Shown here one piece after another: positions 18,258 to 26,649 of a stretch of DNA of 55,019 bases. A model generated the notes under the pieces. The model did no database searches. It saw only the letters and a list, made by a program, of their open reading frames with translations, and was not told the DNA's origin. The position numbers were made by a program, and so were the translations under genes. Positions within the stretch are counted from its first letter, which is position 1, and the number at the start of each line of letters is the position of its first letter. Origin of the DNA: Gammaproteobacteria bacterium (GTDB lineage Bacteria > Pseudomonadota > Gammaproteobacteria > Pseudomonadales > JAUIET01). Location of the stretch: positions 1-55,019 of the forward strand of contig JAUIHW010000026.1 of assembly GCA_030431775.1 (NCBI GenBank). The letters run 5' to 3'.

Positions 18258-19318
18258 TGAACTTTACCTTTAATGAAGATCAACTGATGTTTCGCGACAG
18301 TGTGCGGGACTTTTTCAGCAATGAAGTCACGACCGAGAGCATCCGCAATCGCTGGGACAGTGATAGTGGTCGTGACCGGGCGTTATGGACATCGATGGCC
18401 GAGCTCGGCCTGACCGGCCTGTTGGTCCCAGAGAACTGTGGCGGCCTTGGTCTTGGCGTGGTTGATTTCATCATGCTGGCTGAGGAATGTGGTCGGGTGG
18501 CCCTGCCGGAGCCGCTGGTTGATACGGTATTGTTGGCAACACCGGTACTGGTGGCCGCTGGCGCTGATGCACAATTGCTGCAATCCATAGCTGCAGGTGA
18601 AACGGTGTGTGCCGTCCAGTCGCAAGCTGACGCGCTGGTGGCGGATGCAGACTTTGCTGACAAACTCATTGTGCACAAGGCAGGTAACTTGGTTCTGCTT
18701 GACGCTGAGTCTGCGCGTTTCCAGCGCCAGGACAGCGTCGACCCCAGCCGCCGCCTGTTTTCAGTTGAGTGGGCCGATGATGAGGGGCAGGTGCTCGCCG
18801 AGGGTGATCTCTCAGCCGAATTGACAGCCAGCTTGTATAATTTAGGTGCTCTTGGCACCAGTGCCCAGCTGTTAGGTCTGGCGCAACGCATGCTTGACCT
18901 GAGTGTCGCATACACCAGTGAACGTCAGCAGTTCGGTAAGCCGATTGGCTCTTTTCAGGCAGTCAAGCATCATTTGGCGAACGTCGCGATAAAAACGGAG
19001 TTTGCGAAAGCCCCGGTGTACCGTGCAGCCTACTCGGTCGCAGAGGCTCTTTCCGATGTAGACCTTCATGTTTCGCAGGCCAGATTGTCTGCCGGGGAAG
19101 CCGCCATTCTCGCTGCGAAGAGCGGCATTCAGGTGCACGGTGCCATGGGGTATACCTGGGAAATGGATTTGCATCTGTTTATGAAACGCGCCTGGGCGCT
19201 GAACAATGCCTGGGGGACTCCGGGTGCGCACAAAGCGCGGCTGGCGGATACTATTTTATCAGCGGACTACACAATAGGCGCTGGACACACATTTGCGTCG
19301 GCCAGTGACGCGGCCTGA
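18257..19318 (+). CDS. Acyl-CoA dehydrogenase, small FadE32/FadE33-like subunit
   Basis: A 353-residue acyl-CoA dehydrogenase-fold protein with a shortened middle domain. It keeps PENCGGLGLGVVDF (about 55), YTSERQQFGKPIGSFQAVKHHLA (about 218) and VHGAMGYTWEMDLHLFMKRA (about 296). It lacks the GxNEIQR C-terminal signature present in its partner. Short, incomplete-looking family members of this kind are beta subunits of the heterotetrameric steroid dehydrogenases, where active sites and FAD are shared between two different chains. The one-base overlap with the upstream gene gives tight coupling and equal synthesis. It ends 19 bases before the fadA6 start, with TAGGAGAGAG between. Confidence 0.8.
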   Translation: MNFTFNEDQLMFRDSVRDFFSNEVTTESIRNRWDSDSGRDRALWTSMAELGLTGLLVPENCGGLGLGVVDFIMLAEECGRVALPEPLVDTVLLATPVLVAAGADAQLLQSIAAGETVCAVQSQADALVADADFADKLIVHKAGNLVLLDAESARFQRQDSVDPSRRLFSVEWADDEGQVLAEGDLSAELTASLYNLGALGTSAQLLGLAQRMLDLSVAYTSERQQFGKPIGSFQAVKHHLANVAIKTEFAKAPVYRAAYSVAEALSDVDLHVSQARLSAGEAAILAAKSGIQVHGAMGYTWEMDLHLFMKRAWALNNAWGTPGAHKARLADTILSADYTIGAGHTFASASDAA

Positions 19319-19337
19319 CCACAATAGGAGAGAGACC

Positions 19338-20486
19338 ATGCCAGAAGCCTACATTATTGATGCCGTGCGCAGTCCGACTGGCCGGCGCAAGGGTGGTTTA
19401 GCCCACGTTCATGCAGCTGATCTTGGCGGCCATGTGATGAAAACCCTGGTCGAGAGAAACCCCATTCCGGATCGCGAATACGACGATGTGATGTTTGGAT
19501 GTGTTGATACCATCGGCCCGCTGGCGGGCGATATTGCCCGCACCGCCTGGTTGGCCGCTGGTCTGTCTGACGAGGTGCCGGGTGTAACGATCGATCGCCA
19601 GTGCGGCTCGTCCCAGCAGGCGGTCCATTTTGCTGCGCAAGCGGTCATGAGCGGAACAGCGGATGTAATCTTGGCTGGCGGCGTACAAACCATGACCCAG
19701 ATTCCGATTTCGTCATCCATGACGGCGGCCGTTCCAATGGGCTTCAGTGACCCCTTTTCCGGTTCGCAGGGCTGGGTTGCCCGCTATGGCGCCGAGCCAC
19801 CTACCCAGTACAAATCTGCCCAGATGATTGCAGACAAGTGGGGGTTTACCCGCGAGCAACTCGAGGAGTTTTCGCTGGAATCGCACAGCCGCGCGTTAAC
19901 AGCGATTGAAGAGGGGCGCTTTGAGCGTGAAATTGCGCCTCTGGAAGGTGTGACGACTGATGAAACCCCGCGCAATACATCCTTGCAGGCGATGGCTGAG
20001 CTGGATTATCTGTTCGGTTGCGATAAGGTGACGGCGGCCGTTTCCAGCCAGACCTGCGACGGTTCCTCTGCCATGCTGATTGCTTCCGAGGACGCCGTGA
20101 AACGGTATGGTCTTACCCCAAGAGCAAGGATTCATCACATCAGCGTACGTGGCGAAGATCCAATCTGGATGTTGACCGCACCCATTCCTGCCACTGAATA
20201 TGCCTTGCAAAAAGCTGGCATGCGCCTGGAAGATATTGATCTGGTCGAAATCAATGAAGCGTTTGCGTCGGTACCCATGGCATGGCTGGCGGCAACCGGG
20301 TATCCGCATGAAAAAATCAACGTGAATGGCGGCGCGATTGCCCTTGGGCATCCCCTGGGCGCAACCGGCACCAAGCTAATGACCACGCTGTTGCATGAGA
20401 TGGAGCGGCGTCAGCTGCGCTTTGGTATGCAGACCATGTGTGAGGGTGGCGGCCAGGCCAACGTAACAATTATCGAGAGACTGTAA
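19338..20486 (+). CDS. fadA6: Thiolase of steroid ring C/D catabolism, FadA6-like
   Basis: Start is ATG 19338, 7 bases after TAGGAGAGAG; the ATG at 19293 lies inside the previous gene and is rejected. The 382-residue thiolase has the nucleophile in VTIDRQCGSSQQA (Cys about 88), NEAFASVPMAW (about 306), GHPLGATG (about 338) and the second cysteine in MCEGGGQANVTIIERL at the C-terminus. The N-terminal YIIDAVRSPTGRRKGG and the end closely resemble mycobacterial FadA6 (Rv3556c). It would release acetyl-CoA from a 3-ketoacyl-CoA formed after ring opening. A second thiolase at 24667 probably serves the other beta-oxidation round. Confidence 0.88.
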   Translation: MPEAYIIDAVRSPTGRRKGGLAHVHAADLGGHVMKTLVERNPIPDREYDDVMFGCVDTIGPLAGDIARTAWLAAGLSDEVPGVTIDRQCGSSQQAVHFAAQAVMSGTADVILAGGVQTMTQIPISSSMTAAVPMGFSDPFSGSQGWVARYGAEPPTQYKSAQMIADKWGFTREQLEEFSLESHSRALTAIEEGRFEREIAPLEGVTTDETPRNTSLQAMAELDYLFGCDKVTAAVSSQTCDGSSAMLIASEDAVKRYGLTPRARIHHISVRGEDPIWMLTAPIPATEYALQKAGMRLEDIDLVEINEAFASVPMAWLAATGYPHEKINVNGGAIALGHPLGATGTKLMTTLLHEMERRQLRFGMQTMCEGGGQANVTIIERL

Positions 20487-20496
20487 GGAGGCGAGC

Positions 20497-21381
20497 ATGG
20501 AAAATTTTTGCGACGGTCGAGTAGCGATTGTTACCGGCGCTGGCAGCGGGCTTGGGGCTGCGCATGCACGGGTGTTTGCCAGTCAGGGCGGAAGTGTGGT
20601 TGTCAACGACATTAACCAGGAGGCAGCTGATCAGGTGGTTGCCGAGATAAAGGCGGCTGGTGGTAAAGCGGTAGCCAACACTTCTGACATTACCAATTAT
20701 GACGACAGTCTCAATGCGGTGCGCCAGGCAATCGACAGCTTCGGCGGTTTGCACGCGGTCATTAATAATGCTGGCATTTGCCGCGACCGAATGTTCGCAT
20801 CGATGACGGTGGATGAGTGGGACGCCGTCATTGCGGTGCATTTAAAGGGGCATTTCTGCATCAGCTCACACGCTGTACACTATTGGCGAGGGCAATCCAA
20901 AGCAGGCGAAGAAGTCTCCGGGCGAATTATCAACACCACGTCAGGTGCGGGCCTGAATGGCTCGATTGGTCAGTCCAACTACGTCGCTGCCAAAGGTGGG
21001 ATTGCCAGCCTGACCCTGAACCAGGCGGCAGAGTTAAGTCGTTATGGTATTACGGCAAATGCGATTGCACCTTCGGCCAGGACTGGAATGACAACACAGG
21101 TGCCTGAGTTTGCAGAACGAATGGCCGCACCGGATGATGGTTTTGACTACTATGCTCCGGAAAACATTTCGTCGATCGTTGTCTGGTTGGCCAGTGCGGC
21201 TTCTGCGCACGTCAGCGGACGGATCTTTGAATGCGAAGGTGGCAAGTTGAATATCTGTGATGGCTGGCGGCGAGGCGAATGGGTTGACCATGGCGATCGC
21301 ATTCCACCGGCACAATGCGGCGATCTGGTGGCTCGTCTGCTGGAAACTGAAGTGCCGGCGCAAAAAGTTTACGGGACCTGA
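20497..21381 (+). CDS. Short-chain dehydrogenase, Rv3548c-like (steroid beta-oxidation)
   Basis: A 294-residue classical SDR with the NAD(P) loop TGAGSGLG (about 14-21), NNAG (about 92), a serine in NTTSGAG (about 148) and the active pair in SNYVAAKGG (Tyr about 162, Lys about 166). Distinctive stretches such as VIAVHLKGHF, RIINTTSGAGLNGSIGQ and NAIAPSARTGMT match the Rv3548c-type SDR of mycobacterial KstR2 clusters. The likely role is 3-hydroxyacyl-CoA oxidation of a steroid intermediate; the exact step is not proven from sequence. A perfect TAAGGAGG ribosome binding site, overlapping the fadA6 stop, precedes the ATG by 5 bases. A partner hydratase is absent from the window. Confidence 0.82.
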   Translation: MENFCDGRVAIVTGAGSGLGAAHARVFASQGGSVVVNDINQEAADQVVAEIKAAGGKAVANTSDITNYDDSLNAVRQAIDSFGGLHAVINNAGICRDRMFASMTVDEWDAVIAVHLKGHFCISSHAVHYWRGQSKAGEEVSGRIINTTSGAGLNGSIGQSNYVAAKGGIASLTLNQAAELSRYGITANAIAPSARTGMTTQVPEFAERMAAPDDGFDYYAPENISSIVVWLASAASAHVSGRIFECEGGKLNICDGWRRGEWVDHGDRIPPAQCGDLVARLLETEVPAQKVYGT

Positions 21382-21391
21382 TTAACTGCCA

Positions 21392-22573
21392 ATGGATTTT
21401 AAGTTCACAGAAGAACAGGTGATGATCCGCGACGCCGCGGATGCCTTTTTGCTGGCTGAGGCCGATAGTGCCGCTGTGCGCACGGCGATGGCCAGCGAAC
21501 TGGGTTACGACCCGGCATTCTGGCGTGCACTGTGTGACCAGATGTACTGGCATGTTGCACACATTCCCGAGCAATACGGGGGGCTTGGTCTGGGCTATGT
21601 TGAGCTCTGCATTGTCATGCAGGCCATGGGTAAGCGCCTGGCATGTGCGCCTTTCTTCTCCACCGTGGCGCTGGCCGCCAATGGCCTGTTGTTGGCCGGC
21701 AATGAAGCCCAGCGTGAACAATGGCTGCCTAGAATAGCCGAAGGTCAGACTGCAACTCTGGCCTTTCATGGCGGCGGTAGGGCCTGGGATGCGACGGCGG
21801 TTAGCGGCGAGTTCACAGGTTCGGGTGATACCTATACCTTAAACGGCGACTACTGTTACGTCGTCGATGGCCACAGTGCCGATCTGTTATTGATCGCTGC
21901 AAGAAACAGCCAGGACCAGCATGAACTGGCCCTGTTTATGCTTGATGCAGACACCGCTGGTATAGAGCGGCAGTGGCAAGCAACTATGGACCAAACCCGC
22001 AAGCAGGCGTCGCTGAGCTTGAGCAATGTTACGGTCGCCGGTAACGCTCGCCTGGCTGGCTGTCAGGCAGATGGTAGTACTCTGGATACCTTGCTTGACC
22101 TGGCCTGTATTGCCCTGGCGGCCGAACAGTGTGGAGGCACTGACGCTATTTTACGCCAGGCAGTGGCCTACACTCAGGAGCGGGAGCAATTTGGTCGAAC
22201 CATCGCGAGCTTTCAGGCTATCAAACACAAGGCAGCGGATATAGCTCTGAAAAGCGAAGTAGCTATGTCGGCTGTGTTCTATGCGGCATGTGTGGCGGAT
22301 GAATACCTGGCAGGCAGTGCCGGTGACGGCGAGCTGGCTGCACAGCTGCCTGAAGCGGCCGCCATGGCCAAGGCCTATTGTTCGGACGCTTACTTCTTTG
22401 CTGCTGGTAATGCCATGCAAATGTATGGTGGTGTGGGCTTCACTTGGGAATACGATGCTCATTTGTATTTCAAGCGTGCTAAATCCAGCGAGGTGCTATT
22501 GGGCAACGGTGCCTGGCATCGGGAACGAATAGCCACCGGATTATTGGGCCCTGCGAACGGAGGTGAGACGTGA
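21392..22573 (+). CDS. Acyl-CoA dehydrogenase, partner subunit of the FadE30-type pair
   Basis: A 393-residue acyl-CoA dehydrogenase-fold protein with PEQYGGLGLGYVEL (about 58), YTQEREQFGRTIASFQAIKHKAADIAL (about 258) and MYGGVGFTWEYDAHLYFKRAKS (about 348). Its middle domain is diverged: the usual SEP.AGSD segment is not recognisable. It overlaps the next gene by four bases (GTGA), so the two chains are probably made together. In Comamonas testosteroni, ScdC1 and ScdC2 form such a pair and desaturate the HIP-CoA side chain; this gene fits the non-FadE30 member. By analogy it is a structural or FAD-sharing partner, but this chain could be catalytic itself. Confidence 0.78.
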   Translation: MDFKFTEEQVMIRDAADAFLLAEADSAAVRTAMASELGYDPAFWRALCDQMYWHVAHIPEQYGGLGLGYVELCIVMQAMGKRLACAPFFSTVALAANGLLLAGNEAQREQWLPRIAEGQTATLAFHGGGRAWDATAVSGEFTGSGDTYTLNGDYCYVVDGHSADLLLIAARNSQDQHELALFMLDADTAGIERQWQATMDQTRKQASLSLSNVTVAGNARLAGCQADGSTLDTLLDLACIALAAEQCGGTDAILRQAVAYTQEREQFGRTIASFQAIKHKAADIALKSEVAMSAVFYAACVADEYLAGSAGDGELAAQLPEAAAMAKAYCSDAYFFAAGNAMQMYGGVGFTWEYDAHLYFKRAKSSEVLLGNGAWHRERIATGLLGPANGGET

Positions 22574-23751
22574 AACTATCGTTTGACACCGCTGACGAGC
22601 AGTTCCGGACTGAAATAGCGGGCTGGCTGGCCAACAATCTGAGCGGGGAATTCGAAACCATTCGATTTCGAGGCGGGCCAGGCGATGAGCACATGTTTGG
22701 TGAAGAGCGCAAACGTTGGGAACAACAAATGGCCCAGGGTGGCTGGACCTGTGTCGGCTGGCCAGAGGAATATGGCGGTCGAGGACTTTCCATTGAGCAG
22801 CAGGTGATTTTCCACGAGGAGTATGCGCGGGCCGGAGGGCCAGGACGGGTCGGTCATATCGGAGAAGGCCTGGCAGGGCCAACGATCATTGAGTTCGGAA
22901 CCGCCGAGCAAAAGCAAAAATACCTCCCCGGTATTCGCAATGGCACAGAGTTATGGTGCCAGGGGTATTCTGAGCCATCCGCGGGTTCGGATCTGGCCAA
23001 TGTGAAAACCAAAGCCGAATACGATCAGGGTCGCCAGGCATGGTGTATTAGCGGGCAAAAAGTCTGGACTTCGCTGGCCCATGAGTCGGATTGGTGTTTC
23101 GTGATCGCACGAACCGATCCACAGTCGCAACGGCACCACGGGCTTGGCTTTTTCCTCGTCAATATGCATCAGCCCGGGGTTGAAGTTCGCCCGATAACCC
23201 AACTGACTGGCACCTCGGAGTTCAATGAGGTGTTTTTTGATCAGGCGCTCGCCGAAGACATCCTCGGCGAACCGGGCGAGGGCTGGAAAATCGGTATGGC
23301 CTTGCTGGGCTTCGAGCGCGGTGTCTCCACCCTCGGCCAGCAGATGGCGTTTCAGAACGAACTCGACGAGATTATTGCGCTCGCCCGGCGCAATGGGGCG
23401 GCTCAAGAGCCTGACATAAGACAGCGTATTTCCGAAGCACACATTGGACTGCGGCTGATGCGCTACAATGCGATGCGCATGCTTTCCGGACCGGCTGATG
23501 GCAGTTTGGATTCAGCGGCGCTGGTATATAAGCTGCATTGGGCCAGTTGGCACCGCAGTCTCGGCAAACTGGCCATGGACGTGCTTGGCTCGGAAGGTGA
23601 GTTGTTAATGGAGCCTCCTTACGAATTGTCCCGTTTGCAGTCGCTGTTTCTGTTTACCCGTTCCGATACCATCTATGGCGGTACCAACCAGGTTCAGCGC
23701 AATATAATTGCCGAGCGCGGCCTTGGAATGCCCAAAGAACCACGAGGCTGA
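22570..23751 (+). CDS. fadE30: HIP-CoA dehydrogenase, FadE30-like
   Basis: A 393-residue acyl-CoA dehydrogenase whose sequence closely follows mycobacterial FadE30: GWPEEYGGRGLS (about 64), ELWCQGYSEPSAGSDLANV (about 123), ISGQKVWTSLAHESDWCFVIARTD, ITQLTGTSEFNEVFFD, GFERGVSTLGQQ and TIYGGTNQVQRNIIAERGLGMP. FadE30 performs the first desaturation of the HIP-CoA propanoyl side chain. The start is GTG at 22570, overlapping the previous stop by four bases. ipdF follows after 9 bases. A large catalytic-type chain next to the diverged chain upstream suggests a heteromeric enzyme. Confidence 0.88.
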   Translation: MKLSFDTADEQFRTEIAGWLANNLSGEFETIRFRGGPGDEHMFGEERKRWEQQMAQGGWTCVGWPEEYGGRGLSIEQQVIFHEEYARAGGPGRVGHIGEGLAGPTIIEFGTAEQKQKYLPGIRNGTELWCQGYSEPSAGSDLANVKTKAEYDQGRQAWCISGQKVWTSLAHESDWCFVIARTDPQSQRHHGLGFFLVNMHQPGVEVRPITQLTGTSEFNEVFFDQALAEDILGEPGEGWKIGMALLGFERGVSTLGQQMAFQNELDEIIALARRNGAAQEPDIRQRISEAHIGLRLMRYNAMRMLSGPADGSLDSAALVYKLHWASWHRSLGKLAMDVLGSEGELLMEPPYELSRLQSLFLFTRSDTIYGGTNQVQRNIIAERGLGMPKEPRG

Positions 23752-23760
23752 GGAGTGACT

Positions 23761-24546
23761 ATGAGCCAATCCGTACCCGAGTATGTAACAGGGCATAACC
23801 TGCTGGCCGGGAAAAATGTGCTGATTACAGCGGCGGCTGGAACCGGAATCGGTTTTTCTGCGGCGCAGCGCTGTGCCGAAGAAGGGGCAGCCAGGATAGT
23901 TATCAGTGATATTCATGAAGGACGTCTGGCCAAGGCACAAGCCGAGATTGCTGAGCGCACGGGGGTGGAGCCGATCACGCAAATCTGCAATGTTACGGTT
24001 GAAGAGGATGTGCAGAATCTGGTGCAGTCGGCGGCCAGTGCAATGGGGCATGTGGACGTGCTGATTAACAATGCGGGCCTTGGTGGGTCGGCTCGACTTG
24101 TTGATATGACCGACGAGCAGTGGAATGTTGTATTGGACGTAACCCTTAATGGTACCTTCCGCATGACCCGGGCAATGTTGCAGCACATGCAGCCCAGAGG
24201 AGCGGGAGTGATCGTGAACAATGCCTCTGTTTTGGGCTGGCGTGCGCAACAGGAGCAGGCGCATTATGCCGCTGCAAAAGCTGGGGTCATGGCCTTGACC
24301 CGCTGTGCCGCGCTTGAAGCAGCCGAATTTGGGGTTCGGGTAAATGCCGTGTCGCCCAGCCTCGCCATGCACCCCTTCCTCAACAAAGTCACTTCCGATG
24401 AGGTGTTGGAAAAACTGGTGGCCAGGGAGGCATTCGGGCGCCCGGCTGAGGTCTGGGAGGTAGCCAATGTAATGGTATTCCTGGCCAGCGACTATTCGAG
24501 CTATATGACCGGCGAAGTGGTTTCGGTCAGTTCTCAGCATCCTTAG
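23761..24546 (+). CDS. ipdF: IpdF-like 5-hydroxy-HIP-CoA dehydrogenase (SDR)
   Basis: Start is ATG 23761, preceded by GAGGAG at a 5-6 base spacing; a GTG two codons upstream is rejected. The 261-residue classical SDR has TAAAGTGIG in the nucleotide-binding loop (about 22-30), NNAGLGG (about 103), serine in NNASVLGWRAQ (about 155) and the Tyr-Lys pair in HYAAAKAGVMALTRC (about 167-171). The end YSSYMTGEVVSVSSQHP is nearly the same as in mycobacterial IpdF (Rv3559c), which oxidises the 5-hydroxyl of HIP-CoA forms. It lies directly behind fadE30, as in actinobacterial clusters. Confidence in family membership is high; the reaction is taken from the known homologue. Confidence 0.88.
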   Translation: MSQSVPEYVTGHNLLAGKNVLITAAAGTGIGFSAAQRCAEEGAARIVISDIHEGRLAKAQAEIAERTGVEPITQICNVTVEEDVQNLVQSAASAMGHVDVLINNAGLGGSARLVDMTDEQWNVVLDVTLNGTFRMTRAMLQHMQPRGAGVIVNNASVLGWRAQQEQAHYAAAKAGVMALTRCAALEAAEFGVRVNAVSPSLAMHPFLNKVTSDEVLEKLVAREAFGRPAEVWEVANVMVFLASDYSSYMTGEVVSVSSQHP

Positions 24547-24666
24547 CGACACATCGCCACCAAAAGCCTGGCAAATGTGGCAAACTAGGGGCCCTCTGAC
24601 AGCCAGACACCGCAAGGACTTGTTCAGAGGTTTTCCAGCAAAACTCAACGATTTTTGGAGCAAGAA

Positions 24667-25869
24667 ATGAGAGAAGCTGTCATCGTATCGACCGCGAGAA
24701 CCGGTTTGGCGAAGTCTTTTCGGGGTTCATTTAATGACACGGAAGCGCCGGCCCTTGGCGGGCACGTGGTGCGCTCGGTGGTAGAGCGGGCCGGTGTGGA
24801 TGGTGCAGAAGTCGAGGATTGCCTGTTTGGCGCGGCCTCACAGCAGGGTACCCAGAGTTACAACATCGGCCGGCTAAGTGCGATGGCTGGCGGTTTGCCA
24901 CCCAGTGCGGCAGGCATGTCCATAGACCGCCAATGTGGCTCCGGACTGATGACGATTGCCAGTGCAGCCAAGAGCATTATGTGCAATGACTATGACGTGG
25001 CTGTTGCCGGTGGGGTTGAATCCATCAGCCTTACTCAAACTGAGCACAAAAGTACTTATCGCGCGGTGTCCGAAGTGGTTCAGCAATTTGACGCGACTGC
25101 TTATATGCCGATGATTGAAACCGCTGAAGTAGTGGCTGAACGCTACAACATATCGCGTGAAGTTCAGGACGAATACTCTTTGCAAAGTCAGCAGCGTACC
25201 GCCGCCGCGCAAGAGGCTGGCCTGTTTGCCGATGAAATTGTACCCATGCAGGCCACAATGAAAGTGGTCGACCGGGAAAGCAAGGAGCTTAGCTTTCAAG
25301 AAGTCATGGTTGACAAAGATGAATGCAACCGGCCGGGCACCACCTTGGAAGGTTTGCAAAGTTTGCAGCCGGTGTTTCGCAATGGGATGGTTGTTCAGGA
25401 AGGTAAGTACATTACCGCTGGAAATGCCTCGCAGCTGTCTGACGGTGCCGCTGCAGTATTGCTGATGGAAGCCAAAATGGCCGAACGCAAAGGGCTTGCT
25501 CCACTGGGTGCATACCGAGGTATGGCGGTGGCCGGTTGTCAGTCGGATGAAATGGGCATCGGTCCCGTGTTTGCCGTGCCGAAGCTATTGCAGCGGCACA
25601 ATTTGACTGTGGACGATATCGGGCTGTGGGAGCTCAATGAAGCGTTTGCCTGCCAGGTTGTCTATTGCAGGGACCAGCTTGGCATCGACAACGCCGCACT
25701 GAATGTCAACGGCGGCTCAATCGCTATTGGGCACCCCTTTGGTATGACTGGTGCGCGCATGGTGGGCCACGCTCTGCTGGAAGGTAAGCGCCGCGGCGTC
25801 AAATACGTTGTTGTCACGATGTGTATTGGCGGCGGTCAGGGCGCAGCCGGACTGTTCGAGGTTTTCTGA
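24667..25869 (+). CDS. Second thiolase of the steroid cluster
   Basis: Start is ATG 24667, 6 bases after GGAG; an upstream TTG at 24655 is weaker. The 400-residue thiolase keeps all catalytic residues: the nucleophile in SIDRQCGSGLM (Cys about 88), ELNEAFACQVV (about 322), GHPFGMTGARM (about 355) and CIGGGQGAAGLFEV near the C-terminus. It follows ipdF after a 120-base gap, large for this cluster, so it may have its own promoter; no clear one was found. With FadA6 already present, this one could cleave the side-chain 3-ketoacyl-CoA (ScdF-like step) or be a general acetyl-CoA acetyltransferase. Confidence 0.85.
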   Translation: MREAVIVSTARTGLAKSFRGSFNDTEAPALGGHVVRSVVERAGVDGAEVEDCLFGAASQQGTQSYNIGRLSAMAGGLPPSAAGMSIDRQCGSGLMTIASAAKSIMCNDYDVAVAGGVESISLTQTEHKSTYRAVSEVVQQFDATAYMPMIETAEVVAERYNISREVQDEYSLQSQQRTAAAQEAGLFADEIVPMQATMKVVDRESKELSFQEVMVDKDECNRPGTTLEGLQSLQPVFRNGMVVQEGKYITAGNASQLSDGAAAVLLMEAKMAERKGLAPLGAYRGMAVAGCQSDEMGIGPVFAVPKLLQRHNLTVDDIGLWELNEAFACQVVYCRDQLGIDNAALNVNGGSIAIGHPFGMTGARMVGHALLEGKRRGVKYVVVTMCIGGGQGAAGLFEVF

Positions 25870-25880
25870 GGGCGTAAACC

Positions 25881-26636
25881 GTGATCCGAGTGGTATTCAA
25901 CCAGAAAGGCGGTGTGGGCAAGTCCAGCATTGCCACTAATCTGGCTGCCATATCAGCCAGTCGTGGTAACACCACTTTGCTGGTCGACCTGGACCCGCAA
26001 TGCAATAGTACTCAGTACCTGCTGGGTGAAGACGTTGCTTTGGTCGAACAGACCATTCGCGACATGTTCACCCATCGGGGTAAGTCCACAGACTTTGCTT
26101 TTATCACTGAGTCTCCTTATGAGGGGCTGGACCTGATTGCTGCCGATTCCGAAATCGCAGACCTGCAGTCTAAACTTGAGTCCAAGCACAAGATCTATAA
26201 GCTGCGCGACGTACTTCGTAAGCTTGAAGAGGATTATGATGCGATCTATATCGATACGCCTCCGGCGTATAACTTCTTTACTCTGTCAGCACTGATCGCT
26301 GCGGATCGCTGTCTGATACCGTTTGATTGCGATGATTTTTCCAGGCGTGCATTGTATACGCTGTTGGAGAATCTGGTGGAGACTCAGGAAGACCACAACG
26401 AAGATCTCGAGCTTGACGGAATTGTCGTCAACCAGTATCAGTCGCGGGCGCGCCTGCCCAATGATATTGTCGACGAGCTGATCGCTGAAGAATTACCAGT
26501 GCTGGAAACGCGTATTCCGCAGTCGGTCAAAATGCGTGAGTCCCATAATGTGTCAACACCCATGATATTTTTGATGCCAAGCCACAAGCTCACTCGCCAA
26601 CTGGTGGCGCTGTACGACGAAATAGAAGCGTTGTAA
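25881..26636 (+). CDS. ParA/MinD-type ATPase
   Basis: A 251-residue ParA-family ATPase with the deviant Walker A motif NQKGGVGKSS (about 7-16), the A' motif VDLDPQCNST (about 36) and Walker B IYIDTPPA (about 120). There is no N-terminal DNA-binding extension, so it resembles chromosomal orphan ParA or cargo-positioning types. No ParB gene follows, as the neighbours are djlA and ppx, so a plasmid-style partition system is unlikely here. Start is GTG 25881, 12 bases after the thiolase stop, with GAGGG at about 8 bases. Confidence 0.88.
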   Translation: MIRVVFNQKGGVGKSSIATNLAAISASRGNTTLLVDLDPQCNSTQYLLGEDVALVEQTIRDMFTHRGKSTDFAFITESPYEGLDLIAADSEIADLQSKLESKHKIYKLRDVLRKLEEDYDAIYIDTPPAYNFFTLSALIAADRCLIPFDCDDFSRRALYTLLENLVETQEDHNEDLELDGIVVNQYQSRARLPNDIVDELIAEELPVLETRIPQSVKMRESHNVSTPMIFLMPSHKLTRQLVALYDEIEAL

Positions 26637-26649
26637 GCCGGCACACCGT

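Noticed and set aside
19293-19337. Extended N-terminus of the FadA6-like thiolase
   Set aside because: It lies inside the preceding gene, lacks family similarity, and a strong ribosome binding site directly precedes ATG 19338.
25881-26636. ParA as part of a plasmid or mobile-element partition system
   Set aside because: No ParB, replication or integrase gene is adjacent; the neighbours are djlA and ppx/gppA, and base use matches the surroundings.
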